A stretch of 64,000 nt of DNA, from assembly GCA_030737875.1 (NCBI GenBank), contig CM060912.1, positions 880,485,199 to 880,549,198 on the forward strand. Direction: 5' to 3'. Origin of the DNA: Allium sativum. Its lineage: Eukaryota > Streptophyta > Magnoliopsida > Asparagales > Amaryllidaceae. Of the stretch, positions 1 to 13,873 are shown piece after piece. Below the pieces are notes generated by a model that saw nothing but the letters and a program-made list of their open reading frames with translations, had not been told where the DNA came from and did not search any database. Both the position numbers and the translations under genes were made by a program. Position 1 is the stretch's first letter. Each line of letters opens with the position of its first letter.

Positions 1-1204
1 ATTAGCAAGTGAGTAATTCTCTAAGTATTAACCCCGAAGGCCGAAACCAACATCAGATCAATACCCAAGAAACCATTCAACTTAACTAATCTCCAGTTAG
101 TTTCTGATTTTCTTAACTCCGTTGGGTCTAAGAACAGTATTATTGAAGATACCGTTCACGACAACCAAAAATCACAGTCCATTAATTATCGGGTTAAAGA
201 ACAAGTGTTATTTAAAACACCGTTCCCGATAAACCCAAAAATCAATTCAAATTCAATCCCAATTAACTACCATTTAATTGGTACACTTCTTTAAATCTAA
301 ATAAAAAGATTTAATCTTTTTCTCAATTGGGTTTAAGAACAGTGTTAATGAAGACACCATTCATGACAAACCTAAATCCCATTTGATATTAAATACAAGG
401 CTCTGAATAGAAAATATACCAGCTTATATTCAATATCAAATTCTACGACCAACAAATATCGTATTGGAAATAACGATATTAATATATCTTTCAAATTCCC
501 ATAACAATATCTGTATCATCACGAAATCCAACATCGAAATATTCCGAAGACAATTTCGATTCAAATCTATTCCAATTCAATTATTGGAAATCCTGGTTAC
601 TTTCAAAACCATTTAAAATCCGCTTTATTTATTTAAAAATAAATGGAATTATAATTCTAGTTCTAAACTAGTTCATTTCGATAAAAATCTATTTTTATCC
701 TTTCAAATATGGAAATTTTCATCCCAATTCTTCACAAATCATTTCTTATGATTTTACACAAATTATTACAATTTTTAATAATTTATCAAGGCCCGTACAT
801 TCGATTTCCATCAACGGCCATCGAACTGCACTTACAGCGACCTTTTCCAAATTTGATATGGACATAATTCCAAATCCAGCCGTTAGATTTCCAATCTCTA
901 ATATTTGTTAGAAAGCTCTTTTCGATACGAACCCAATGGTTTTGGTTTTAGGAGAATCCGACGGTCGGATCTCCCGCAATATCCATTCGAAATCAATGGT
1001 CGAAATTCGCGAACTGCCGCGGCGCAGCGCGTTTTATTCAGGCCATTATATATATAATATATATATTATATATATTTCGTCGATTTCCTTTTAAAACGTA
1101 TTTTATAAATCGTTTTAAATTCATTTCAATAAAAATTTCAACTTCCATTTCAAATTCAAATCAAAATCGACTTTTTCAATATAAATTCATTTTAATTTCA
1201 TTTC

Positions 1205-1500
1205 AAATCGATTTCAGTTCAATTTCAATTTAATTCGAATTTCAAATCTATTCAATTTAATTCGAATTTCAAATATATTCAATTTAATTCGAATTTCAAT
1301 TCATTTCAATTTAATTCGAATTTCAATTCATTTCAATTTAATTCGAATTTCAATTCATTTCAATTTAATTCGAATTTCAATTCATTTCAATTTAATTCGA
1401 ATTTCAAATCTCTTCAATTTAATTCGAATTTCAAATCTATTCAATTTAATTTGAATTTCAAATCTATTCAATTTAATTCGAATTTCAAATCTCTTTCAAT
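1205..1500. repeat. AT-rich minisatellite inside LTR, about 26-bp unit
   Basis: Head-to-tail copies of a unit close to TTCAATTTAATTCGAATTTC, followed by AAATCTA or AATTCAT, repeat at least ten times. The partner LTR has the same array with a different copy number (19785-20005), so the array changed length after insertion. Confidence 0.85.
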
Positions 1501-2289
1501 ATTCATTATAAAATCGACAAAATTCCCGTTCGTGTTAAAATGGCGTGTAACTACTTAACACAGCTTCACATTTCAATATTCAAAGAATATTATTTTTAAA
1601 TTATTCGATAATTCTGAACTGGAATCAGACACAGTCAATTACCATATAATTTCAGCTATATGGATTTCACCGAATACATGTATACAACAATGACGATAAA
1701 CAATCAACCATCATCCAAAGTGCATTCTACACTATATAAGCATCAAATATAAATATTCAACGCTTATAATAGCCTGTCAATCAATCGACCGACACACAGC
1801 TAATTATTGGGATTAGTGTACGTCATATATCATCCCAATACCTGTGTGGGGTTTCAAACAATCAAACACAGATTTTATTTGTGCAGTTGGGCGATGTGTA
1901 AAATTTATCGTCCCAATCAATATCAGTCAAATGTGTGTATATAAACAAATCGTCCGTTTTGTTTATATTTATTTCATTTTAAATACACGTTAAAAATTCT
2001 ATTTTCAACTATAAAATATTTTTAACTATATAAATATTTTATTTCATTTCACATCACATCACACAATCAAATTTCACAACACAACAATCAATAAACAAGC
2101 CATCCATGGTCTGTGGACGACGTGTGTCGGGTGCTACTAAACACCGTCTGCATCCTAGCATATATTTCAAAGTAGAAATAAATTAAAGGTGAGGAGTTCT
2201 CATCGAGGGTTCCACTCCGCCGTGCTTTACTTTTGAACAGCTGAACCTTCTGGATTTGTTTGAAATTCCAATGCGGCCCTTTTCACGCT

Positions 2290-2860
2290 GTTCATATATA
2301 AAAATTATATTTTTATCACTAAATAAAAATCATATTTTTATTTCTACTTCATATGCGTTTACAATGCTTCTTCCCATATAAAAATTATATTTTTATATCT
2401 CTACTTCATATATAAAGATCGAATTTTTACTATTTATATAATGTAAAAAATATATTTTTAACAAATATATAAATCGAATCTTTTTGTTTATAAAAATCTA
2501 ACTTTGATGATATCAAAATCAAATCTTTTCATATGGAAAAATCCTATCTTTTTAGTTTTGCATTCACATCACAAAAATCGTATTTCCATTATCATATCAC
2601 ATTTAAAAATCATTTCTTTCTATCATTAAAAACCAAAGCTTTATAAATAATAAAAATTCTAGCTTTATAACTAATAAAAATCATATCCTTTTCAAATTCA
2701 AAATCAAATTCTTATAATGTTCTCTTCATAATAAAGATCACTTCTTTGTATGTTTTTAAAAATCTAACTTCTTATTTATGAAAATCCTAATCTTTTTATT
2801 TATAAAAATACTAACTTTTTACTTACAAAAATTATATATTTATTTACGTAAATAAATAAG
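2290..2860. repeat. Cluster of short AT palindromes (ATAAAAAT.ATATTTTTAT type)
   Basis: Quasi-palindromes such as ATAAAAATTATATTTTTAT recur at irregular spacings of roughly 25-60 bp. Equivalent clusters occur in every copy of this LTR family (20810-21350, 10965-11600, 50300-50530, and more thinly near 60020-60290). Each could form a short hairpin. There is no coding content. Confidence 0.7.
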
Positions 2861-3192
2861 TAAAAAGACAAAAGCTCACAGTTGTTCTTCAGTACGCTCG
2901 ACACCCGAGATCTCCTCCCGCACAGTCTTCGAGAAAGGAGCAGCAGGGGCCTTCGAACGACGGGACAGTGGAGCTCGCGGGTGCGACTAGGGCTGCTGGT
3001 GATGTAGCGACGTGTGCAAAGTGGAGGAGGGAACAGGGGTAGCGGCGGATGGCGTTTTGGGGGTGGAGGAGGAATGATCGGCAGTGGAGCAGGGCGATGG
3101 TAGTCGCCATTTTCATTCCCCGATCGATTTGAGTCTCAGGGTAGTTTTAGGGAAAATGAGTTATGCGGGGGGGGGGGGGGGGGTTAATGTAA

Positions 3193-3200
3193 TTTATATA
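3193..3200 (-). promoter_or_regulatory. TATA-like box of element B 3' LTR
   Basis: TATATAAA on the minus strand, about 885 bp from the LTR start. It is the same position as in the other five LTR copies and lies just upstream of a GC-rich island. Confidence 0.55.
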
Positions 3201-4085
3201 TTTATTATTTTAATTATTTAATTATTTCAAAAAGGTACCTTTTTCTTTTGACCTCGAAATGGTACCCACCGCCTGTCGTCCCTAGCTAATTTCCCCATTC
3301 CGAACACAATGGGATATGTATCGTAGGCTGATTCGATCGTTTCAATCAGTTTTCATCAAAATCCAAATATAAATCTATATATTGAATTTGAATGCACATT
3401 TCAATTTACCGGGGCCACATACTAACTAGAAAAATCCCCGAAAAATATTTTCTAGCTTCGTATTGATGATACGGTCCTAACAAAACTAATTTCATCGAAT
3501 TCTGAGACCGACTGAAAAATGGCCATTTTCCAGTCGATTAAAATCAAATGAAACTGGTCAAACGCGTTTTCCTCTGCCACGCTCACATATTGATTCAAAA
3601 AATTACGAATTTTGAAATCTAGCAATAACTAGACATCACGGATCCAACAAAAGTGGTTTCGTCGAAAACCGAGGTCGTTTGCAAAATTTCCATTTTTAAG
3701 GGCCAGAATTCCATAGCGACTATTCTGAAATTTCAACTGGACGTAACTTTTTATCCCCGCTATGAAATTTTGATTTTTCTGATTCGTTGGAAAGATATTC
3801 ACAAATAGATTCTAATATTTTTGGTTTCACTAAAATCCGGTTTATTTTGAATCCTGTACATTCATTTGAATTTTAAAATCGAACTACCGCGCCATTTTCA
3901 ATTCCTTTTATATATATAAATATTTATATTCTAACGACCATCTATATATATATATACGTTCGAATTCTATTCAAAATAAATTTCTCGTTGCTATTATTTA
4001 AAATAATTCATTTTAAATCTTCAAAATTCAATAAAATTTCCAAAAATAAAATTTTTAAATTGGCTCGGATTTTCGGGTTGTTACA

Positions 4086-4098
4086 ATCTCCCCCACTT
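4086..4098 (-). other. Polypurine tract of element B
   Basis: On the minus strand AAGTGGGGGAGAT directly abuts the 3' LTR start TGTAACA. This is the typical plant Ty3/gypsy PPT used to prime second-strand DNA synthesis. Confidence 0.9.
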
Positions 4099-5107
4099 AA
4101 AACTTTTCGTCCCCGAAAAGGAACGAAGCCGAAAGTTGTTTCACTAATCAACTCAACTTCCATTATTTTCTTCACGGCTTAAGTTCTTCAACTTTTCAGT
4201 TTCTAAGAACTTTTCAAATTTTTCAAAAATTTGGCTAACACCCTAAATTTTCGAAAAATTTCGCCATAACCTCCTTTGCACCGGGGACTTCGGGATATTT
4301 CATATAGCCTCCCATGGCCTTCTTCAATCCAAAAGAAAAAGAAAAGGCCAAGCAGCTAGCCAATCGGCTCACAAAATCATCCAAAACCCAAGAAATTAGT
4401 AAACATGTACCTATTTGTCGGGCAAACAATTTTATTCCTCTTCTCTAGCCTCCTTGCTATGACATGTTCAATGTAAGTACATGTATATGCTTGCAAATGC
4501 GACTAATTTTCAACACAATTCACTATTTAGTTCAATTTGGCTAAAGGTTCAACATTTTAATTAATCAACCAATAATCAAACAACACAACCAGCAATCAAT
4601 TAGTTGATTATCATTTCAATCACATAATTTTGATGCATAGTCAAAAATCACATTTTTGATGCCAAATCACAATAGGCCCTATCTAATTTTGGTTCTCACA
4701 CAAGTCAATAGGAATAATATAGATATCCCACCTTCGAAACTCGAACACATATACTGATGATACTATAGTAATCATCAGGATCGTCTCCGGGCGACTACAG
4801 TGTGATTCTATATCTACCCAATATATTAAAACTTCGAATACACGCGGATCAGACGTATACGCAAAATCTATATATACTGGATTGTCCAAATTCAAATGTA
4901 ATAAATAATCAAATACGTATAATTGAATTTAAATTTTCAAAACAAAATTTGTTTTTACTTTCAAAAACATACTCTTCACACCCGTTCTAGGATACTACTG
5001 ATCCCATCTCTAACTAGTCATTCCCACTGGATATTACTAATCCAATCTCTGATGAATTCTTTCGTATGGTTCTAATGTGTCTTGTTCTCCGAGATTTGTA
5101 AACCAAA

Positions 5108-5119
5108 GCTCTGATACCA
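5108..5119 (-). other. Primer binding site, initiator Met tRNA
   Basis: The minus strand reads TGGTATCAGAGC, complementary to the 3' end of plant initiator Met tRNA, three bases after the 5' LTR terminus (GGGTCGTTTCA). Confidence 0.92.
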
Positions 5120-8100
5120 AAATGAAACGACCCGAACTTCCCCTTGAAGGAAAGCACGGATAGAATTGAGGACAAGACGAATCAGAACACAAACAGAAGA
5201 ACATTTCATTGTTAATTACAACAATTCCATCAGAATAGAAGAATATACAGAGTATGAATAAATATTAAACAGAAAATATCATAGATTTAAATTACATTTA
5301 AATACATCGCAGCGGAAAAATAACACAATACACAACTAGAATTAATACACGGATACAGAGCTTTCCGAGTATCGTTCCAACCGTAAACCAGGATCCTATG
5401 AATATAAATCTACAAAACCAAAACTACTAGCTGCCCGTGTCAAAATAAGAGCACCTAGAGTTTAGGTTAAAACAATAAACTCCAAGTTAGTCATGTGACT
5501 GGTGTGAGAACTAAAACAGTTATTAATCTTCTTTTTTAAAGTTAGGTAAATCAAGGGACCACGCCGTATAACACGGAACGGGTTTCCTCCCAAGAATACC
5601 AGTGCATAAAACAACAGCGCAACGCTAAATAAAGAACAATGAAGCTATTATAAGACCCAGGTCCCATCACACAATGCAACGCAAGCCGGAGGATAGGCTT
5701 TTACCTTATAATAGCCAAAAAATTCTTGATACGTTTAAAAACAGGTTATTTGATACTATTATAAGTGTATAGTGTCAAAACAATTTCAGTAACAAATATC
5801 AATCATAGACGGCATGGGTACCATATATCATGTCGCCAAACCAGGCTCTACAATCAAAACCACACTGTCACGCATTTGGAAATTGGGTTTCCATCTGTGA
5901 ACCAAGGCAAAAGATAGTCCTTACCGATTCGAGACAATCTAGCCCATGTCTCAGGTCAGAGCTCGAGTGACCATTGGAATGACAGGGCCGGTCCACCGAT
6001 GTGGATTAAAATTCCTGAACACTGCGTTTCCCCGCCCTTTGGGGCATAAATGATCCAACAAATGACTCCATCGGCTTCACATAGTCACCGATATATCCGA
6101 GGCGCCTCGCAACAGCAACAACCACATAAGTCAAACTCGTCAGGGCATGTAAAACCACTGATGCCACTTCTAGCTAGAAGGAAACGCATGCCCTCCCTAA
6201 GGTCCTCTCCCGTTTATGGTTCACAACCGAGGTGTGAGGCTCGCGAATCAACGCTACACAAAGCTATGCCACACAGGCCGTGCTTTGATCATCAACCACA
6301 AGACTTTGCTTTTCAACAAAAGCCTTGATCATTTGCCACTTAGGCATGCCACACAGGCAATTCGCCCCATGCGTTTGATATCCATTGATATATAGCCTCT
6401 GAGCTCGTACGTCTCAGAGAAGGGCGTTAAGCAAGAGAATAAATTCTCCGCCGCCAAACAAATATATATTTAATAGAAATCAACCACATAGAATAAAATC
6501 CGATGTCAGACACACAGTCCATTTACAAGTCCGTACTGGGTTTGAACGAAACCGGAGGCACCTAGTACCCCGCATATTCATCGATCTCCAAGTATGTCTG
6601 GATGATCACTAACTAATTCCCTCCTCTTGGGTGTACGGCCCAATCAAGATCATCAGTAATCACCCAAATGACGTGAAGACCTCCGGTGAGACGACCCGAA
6701 CTTCCCCGGTGAGGAAAGAACGGATAGAATTGAGGACAAGACAAAATAGAACTCAGACAGAAGAACATTTCATTGTTTATTACAACAATTCCATCAGAAT
6801 ACAAGAATATACAGAGTATGAATGAATAAAGTACAACAGAAAAATATCAGAGATTACAATAAATTACACAGCAACGGAAAAACAATACAAAACACAACTG
6901 AAAGTAATACACGGATACAGAGCTTTCCGAGCATCGTTCCAGCTGTAAATCAAGATCCTGTGAATATAATATGCAAAACCAAAACTACTAGCTGCCCGTG
7001 TCGAAAATAAGGGCACCCAGAGTTTAGGTTAAAACAATAAACTCCAGGTCAGTCATGTGACTGGTGTGAGAACTAAAACAGTTATTAATCTTTATTTTAA
7101 AGCTCGGTAAATCAAGGGACAACGCCATATAACACGGAACGGGTATCCTCCCAAGAATACCAGTGCATATAACAAAACAGCGCAATGCTTTTGAAAAAAT
7201 GAAGCTATTATAAGACCCAGGTCCCATCATACAATGCAACGCAAGCCGGAGGATAGGGTTTTCCCTTATAATAGCCAAACATACTTGGTACGTTTAAAAC
7301 AAATCATTTGATACTATTATAAGTGTATAGTGTCAAAACAATTCAAATCATAAATAACAATCATAGGCGGCATGGGTACCATCTATCATGTCGCCATACT
7401 ATGCTCTACAAATAAAACCGCAAGTCACGTATTGGAAATTGGATTTCCATCATGAGTCGAGGCAAGGGGCAAGCTCCTCTCCGATTCGAGACACTCTAGC
7501 AAATGTCTTAGGACCCCACTATGATCCTTGGATCTTCAGGGCCGGTCCTCTCTTACTTTTGAGGATTGGCAATTCCTGAGCACACGTTTCCCGGTTCTAA
7601 CAGACCTATATCTGAGGCGCCTCGCATCCAACAACCACATAGGTGAAAAGTATATAAATGTCAGCCAGTTTAAGCACTGACACCACCACTAGCTAGAAAG
7701 AAACGTCATGCTCTCCCTGTAGTCACTATCCCCTTTTTGACTCATACCGAGGTGTGAGGCTCGCGAGTTCACGCTATACACAAAGCAGCGCCACACAGGC
7801 CGTGCTTTGATCATCAACCACAAGACTTTGCTTTTCAACAGAAGCCTTGATCAATTGCCACTTACGCGTGCCACACTGGCAATTCACTCCATGCGACTGA
7901 TGTCCATCGATATACAACCTCTGAGCTCGTACGTCTCAGAGAAGGGCGTTAAGCAAGAGAATAAATTCTCCGCCGCCAAACAGATGTATATTTAATAGAG
8001 ATCAATCAACACAGAATAAAATCTAATGTCAGACACACAGTTCATTTACAAGCTCGTTCTGGGTCTGAACGAAACCGGAGGCACTTTCCTTGCATATCCA

Positions 8101-10964
8101 TCGATCTCCAAGTACGTCTGGACGATCACCGACTGATTCCCTCATCTTGGGTGTACAACCCAATCAAGATCATCAATAATCATCCAAACGATGTTAAGAC
8201 TTCCGGTCTTCAACCACCGTCTTCATCTTCGACTTATCGCCGAATCGGTTATTCAGAATGGGTATAAACCCGACCTTTCCGAATAACCCGCGTATATAAT
8301 AAACACGTGTTACACAAACACAACATACACCTCATTCCAATTCAGAATATTCTTTTATTCAAATTTTCACATCATTAGGGAATAGGTTCCCATTAATTTT
8401 ATCCAAGATAAATTCTTCTAAATTTATTCTTTAATCTTCCTTTGGATATCATTTCAAATTAGTCGGGATTAGCGAACCACACCGAAGTAATTATTTGTTT
8501 TATTTCCCAATCCCAACCTATTCATCCCCTAGAGCAAAACTGGTAATACTCCATACCTAACATCACGGTGTTATCGGTAAAATTAATTACCATTTCACGT
8601 TTAAATCTAATTAAAGATTTAACTATCGCTTTGGAGCAAAACTGGTGGTACTCCATTCTCGATCACCTTTCAGATTTGATAATTTAAATCATCAATTCAC
8701 ATTTCAATCTAATTAAAGATTCATTAAAACTCCACTTAGTTTTAATCTTTTCAAAAATCAATATCCTGCCTTTAACTGGGTTAAAGAACCAATGTCATCT
8801 AAACACGGTTCACGATAAACCCAAAATCACACTCTATTGTTAATCGGGTTAAAGAATAGGTGTTGTTCAAAACACCGCTCACGATAAACCCAAAAACCAA
8901 TTCAAATTCAATTCCAATTAAATATTATTTAATTGATACACTTCATTAAATCTAAATAGAGAGATTTAATCTTTTTCTCTATTGGGTTGAAGAATAGTGT
9001 TAATGAAGACACCATTCACGACAAACCCAAATCACATTTGAAATTAAATACAAGACTCTGAATAGAAAATATATCGGCTTATATTCAATATCAAATTCTA
9101 CGACCAACAAATATCATATTTGAAATAACGATATAAATATATCTTTCAAATCTCGACAACCATATCTGTATAATCACGAAATCCAACATCGAAAAATTCC
9201 AAAGATAATTTCGATTCAAATCTATTTCCACTTCACGTATTGGAATTCTGATTATTTTTAAAATCACTTCAAATTCAATTTATTTCAAAAATAAATTGAT
9301 TTTAATTCTAGTTCAAAACTAGTTCATTTCGATAAAAATCTATTTTTATCTTTTCAAATGGGGAGTTTTTCATCCCAATTTTTCCCAAATCATTTCTTAT
9401 GATTTTACACAAATTATAGATATTTTTAATAATTTTATCAAGGCCCGTACCGTCGATTCCACCAATGGCCATCGAACTGCACTTATAGCGACCTTTTCCA
9501 AATTTGATTTGGACATAATTCCAAATCCAACCATTAGATTTCAAATTTCTAATATTCATTGGAAAGCTCTTCTCGATAGGAACCCAACGGTTCCGGTTTC
9601 AGGAGAATCCGACGGTCGGATCTCCCATAATGTCCATTCGATGTCAATGGTCGAAATTCACGAACTACCGCAGCGCGGTGCGTTCTATTCAGGCCATTAT
9701 ATATATAATATATATATATATATTATATATTTCATCGATTTCCTTTTAAAACGTATTTTATAAATCGTTTTAAATTCGTTTTCGAAACGATTTCAACTTC
9801 ACATTCAATTTCAAATCGAAATTGAATATTCCACATCATCGATATACAAATGATAATATTTTCAAAACGTTATATTTTGAAATCACTTCCTTTTCTATAT
9901 TCATTATAAAAACGAATATAATCGATATAAATGTCGCACATGTCAAAATGGCGCAACTCTTAAATTCGTTATTCTATTCAACAAATGAATATTTATTCTA
10001 TTCAACACATGAATATATATTTCTTTCAACACATGAATATTCTCAACACATGAGCACTGTCAACACATGACTATTTGTATTATTTAATATACTTTATAAA
10101 ATTATAGTATCTATCGTTTGATTTTTAAATCAGACTCCAACTGTAAAGTAGTAAGAGAATGATTCCCTAGGTATTAACGCCGAAGGCCGGAACCAATATC
10201 AGATCAATACCCTGGAAACCACTCATCTTATCTATTTTCCAGTTAGTTTCTAACTTTAAATATGATAAAGATGTAAATTTTATTGTTAAAATATTTCTTT
10301 CAACACATGATAATTTTCAACACATGATTATTTATTCTATTCAACACATGAATATATACTTCATTCTATTCTTTATTTTCCCCAATTGGAATGAGGCCCA
10401 ATCAATTACCATATAATGTTAATTATATGGATTCCATACAACACATGTATATAATCACAACAATAAATAATCAATCATCATCCAAAGTGCACCACACTGT
10501 ATAAGCATCAAATATAGATATCTAACGCTTATAACAGCCTGTCAATCAATCGATCGACATACAACTAATCAATCGGGATGATTGGACTTCGAATATCATC
10601 CCAACACCCGTGTGGGGTTTCAAATCAACAAACACATATTTTTATTCACACACACACACACACGTTAAAAACAATATTTTTAACGATAAAATATTTTTAA
10701 CTATATAAATATTTTACTTCACGTCACACAATCAATTTTCATCACAACAAACAATCAAACATACAAGCCATTCATGGTCTGTGGATGACGGGTGTCGGGT
10801 GCTGCTAAGCACCGTCTGCATCCTAGTATATATTTTTAACTAGAAAAGAAGATTTAAAGTGAGAAGTTCTCACCGACTAGCTAATCCAAACGCCTCGACC
10901 CTTCTTATGTAGAAGTCATCACTGTTCTCGCCTTTTGTCACTTTCGTTGCCTGTAGCCACTACA

Positions 10965-11400
10965 TATATAAAAATCACATTTTTATATTGTTGCTATGTA
11001 TATAAAAATTATATTTTTATACTACTACTATATAGATAAAAATTCTATTTTTACACCGCTACTATATAGATAAAAATTCTATTTTTACACTGCTACAATA
11101 TAAATAAAAATTCTATTTTTACACCACTACTATATAGATAAAAATTCTATTTTTATAACGGTGTTCATATAATAAACATTATATTTTTATCACACTATTC
11201 TCTATATAAAGATTTCGCCTTTTCGAATATAAAGATTTCGCCTTTTCAAATATAAAGATTTCACCTTTTCATTTCAAAGATCTAACCTTTTCAAATATAA
11301 AGATTTCGCCTTTTATATAATAAAGATTTCGCCTTTTCAAATATAAAGATTTCGCCTTTTATATAATAAAAATCATATTTTTATTATGCTACTTCATTAA
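10965..11400. repeat. Tandem short repeats inside LTR A
   Basis: Two neighbouring families occur. Copies of a unit of about 36 bp containing TATAGATAAAAATTCTATTT run over about 10975-11160. Copies of a unit of about 22 bp containing ATAAAGATTTCGCCTTTTC run over about 11200-11370. There is no coding content. Confidence 0.8.
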
Positions 11401-12129
11401 AAATCCAACCTTTGTTTATTTAAAAATCTTGTCTTTCTAACTATTTTTATTTCAAAACCTTTCATATAAAAACTACATTTCTATAATGCTATTATATAAA
11501 AATTACTTCTTTATCTCTTCTATGAATTAAAAATCGAATTTTTATTCTTTCTAAAATATAAAAATCATATTTTTATAAATAAAAATATAATCTTTCTATA
11601 TCAAATGCCTTATTTTTCACACATAGAAACGCCATATCCCTATAGTTTAAAGATCACTCCTTTATCTTGTTTTCATTCGTATAAAAATCGCTCCTTTACT
11701 TTGTTTTCATTCAAATAAAATCTAAACTAATACTGAAATTAAAATCAATGTAAATAAATAAAAAAAACTCACATCTTTCGGTTGGAGGAGGTGTTGCGAT
11801 TCGTACAGCGGAAGAGGAGCGAGGGAAGTGAGGGCGGAGCTCGTGGATGGTCGGAGGTGACCGGAGGGGCGCGACGACTGGGTGGAGGGCGGTGGTGGTG
11901 CGAGATCGGGAGGGGTTTGGTCGCCGTCTCGAAGTGGAAGGGAGGGAGGAGATAACGGGCTCGCGGGTTCGATTTTGGGGGAGAGGGAGGATCGCTCGAA
12001 TGGGAGGCTGAGGTGGGGTGTCGCGCGGCGTCGCCATGGCTGGGCGGAGGCGCGACTGACGAGGGTTTTCCCCTTTTTTTATTTGAAAATGATTCCCAAT
12101 AGGGGGGCTGAGAGGTAATAGGGGAAAGG

Positions 12130-12137
12130 GATTTATA
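12130..12137 (-). promoter_or_regulatory. TATA-like box of LTR A
   Basis: TATAAATC on the minus strand, about 896 bp from the LTR start once the LINE is subtracted. A GC-rich island (about 11770-12110) follows. Confidence 0.5.
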
Positions 12138-13593
12138 TTTATTTATTTTATTTTTTTAATTTTAAAAAGCAACTTTTATTTTCGAACTATAAATCAAGCC
12201 CACCGCCTGTCGTCCATAGCTAATTACCCCCATTCCGAACACAATGGGATATGTATCGCAAGCTGATTCGACCATTTCGATCAGTTTTTGTCAAAATCAA
12301 CATATAACTCTATATATTGAATTTGAACGCACATCTCAATTTACCGGGGTCACATACTAACTCGAAAAATTCTCGAAAAATATTTTCTAGCTTTGTACTG
12401 ACGATACTGTCCTAACAAAACTAATTTCGTCGAATTCTGAGACCGTTTGAAAAATGGCCAATTTCCAGTCGATTAAAATCAACTGAAAATGGTCAAACGC
12501 GTTTTCCTTCGCCACGCTCACATATTGATTCGAAAAATTATGAAATTTGGAATCTAGCAATAACTCGACATCTCGGATCCAACAAAAGTGGTTTCGTCGA
12601 AAATTGAGGTCGTTTGCAAAATTTCCATTTTTAAGGGCCAGAATTCCATAGCGACTATTCTGAATTTTCAACTGGACATAACTTTTTATCCCCACTATGA
12701 AATTTCGATTTTTCGGATTCGTTCAAAAGATATTCTCAATTAGATCCTATTATTTTTGGTTTCACTAAAACCTGGTTTATTTTGCACCCGGTACATTCAT
12801 TTGAAGTTTGAAATCGAATTATCGAACTACCGCGCCATTTTCAATTCCTTTTATAATTTAAAATAAATAATTATATTCTAACGACGACGTATATAAATAT
12901 ATATGTTCCAATTCAATTCAAAATAAATTTCTCGTCGTTTTTATTTAAAATAATTCATTTTATTTTTTTTGAGCAAAAGATGTGTGATCTTCCAATAGAA
13001 AGAGAGCACACATATATATAACAAAAAAGATGTGATACAATATATCCAATACAGACCAGAACGATCATCTCATATAGTAATGTAGGGGATAATAGATTTA
13101 TGAGTTCCGGCAAGGCCACCACCCATCATACTTCATTATCGAATTCCGGCAAGGCCACCACCCGATAAGAAGTATATCTATTCCCATACATTTAACAATC
13201 TATGTGTATAACAAGAGATGAAGTAAATCACTAAAAAATACAAACACCCCTTCTCCATATCTACTAATATAACCAAAGCAAGCAAATCTAAATGGTCAAT
13301 CCAAAAACAGCAACTCCAATACTCCACAGTTACATCAACAACCTGTAATCTGAAAAACTAAAGCAAAATTATCAGTAACTTACACATATATATGAGTATA
13401 TGCCTATATATATGTATATATATAGACATCAACCATATATATATGTATAAAGAGAAAGACATAAGAAATAAACAAGCGAGAGGAAAATATCGACCCAAAA
13501 CAGGAATCAGCATCCCAGACGAGGACTATTGCATCTAAAATAGCTATTAATACGAATGAATAAACTCAGGTTAGATCTTACTTTTAACAAAAA

Positions 13594-13872
13594 TTACCCA
13601 AATTGCAAATTAACAAATAGTTTATAGTGCGAATTGGACATCCAAATCAAACAGAAATTTACTATGTTAATTATTAAATTATCCTTTGATACAGAGACTG
13701 AATGGAAGGTTCTCTGGTTTCTCTCAACCCAAATGAACCAACTAATGAATATTACTAAAGAATCCAATATGTATTTCTGTCTGGAATTGTATCTTAATCT
13801 ATAACGATTCCAATAATCAATACAATTACTAAGGGAACTAAAACCGTCAAAAGTAAAAATCCTAATAATCAT
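13594..13872 (-). pseudogene. LINE ORF2 extreme C-terminus, frameshifted
   Basis: 92 codons, one frame off from the upstream piece. It contains FISWFIWVERNQRTFH, which resembles the W-x-x-W-x-E-R-N-x-R-x-F block that ends many plant L1 ORF2 proteins. A frameshift in the short AT-rich stretch at about 13875-13915 separates it from the zf-RVT part. Confidence 0.75.
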
Positions 13873-13873
13873 A

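Larger units (their letters stand above)
1..4085 (-). repeat. 3' LTR of element B (partial)
   Basis: It matches 18552-22602 almost base for base and ends at 4085 in CGGGTTGTTACA, the reverse complement of the LTR start TGTAACAACCCG. On the minus strand it runs from a U3 of about 0.9 kb (4085 to about 3200), through a TATA-like box and a GC-rich island (about 2880-3120), to very AT-rich R/U5 sequence. It carries a 17-base G run at 3167-3183 where the partner LTR has 7 G. The short minus ORF in the GC island (2889-3116) is not conserved in the partner LTR, so I do not call it a gene. Confidence 0.85.
4086..5122 (-). mobile_element. Residual internal region of element B
   Basis: Only 1,037 bp separate the two LTRs. 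The PBS end, read on the minus strand, resembles the leader after the PBS at 63732: both carry a stretch like AGTAGT(A/G)T(T/C)CTAG(A/G)ACGGGT. This suggests derivation from the same autonomous family by deletion of gag-pol. The longest ORF (64 codons, 4235-4429, minus) matches no family I recognise. The middle holds an imperfect inverted segment around 4740-4780 (ctgatgat...atcatcag). Confidence 0.75.

Noticed and set aside
1205..1500. CRISPR-like array
   Set aside because: The repeats are contiguous with no unique spacers, and the context is eukaryotic LTR DNA.
11711..12037. Pro/Arg/Ser-rich ORFs in the GC islands (also 2889-3116, 21311-21628, 50649-51086, 58884-59105)
   Set aside because: They occupy similar positions but the peptides do not agree between copies, even between the two LTRs of element B, so coding is not supported.
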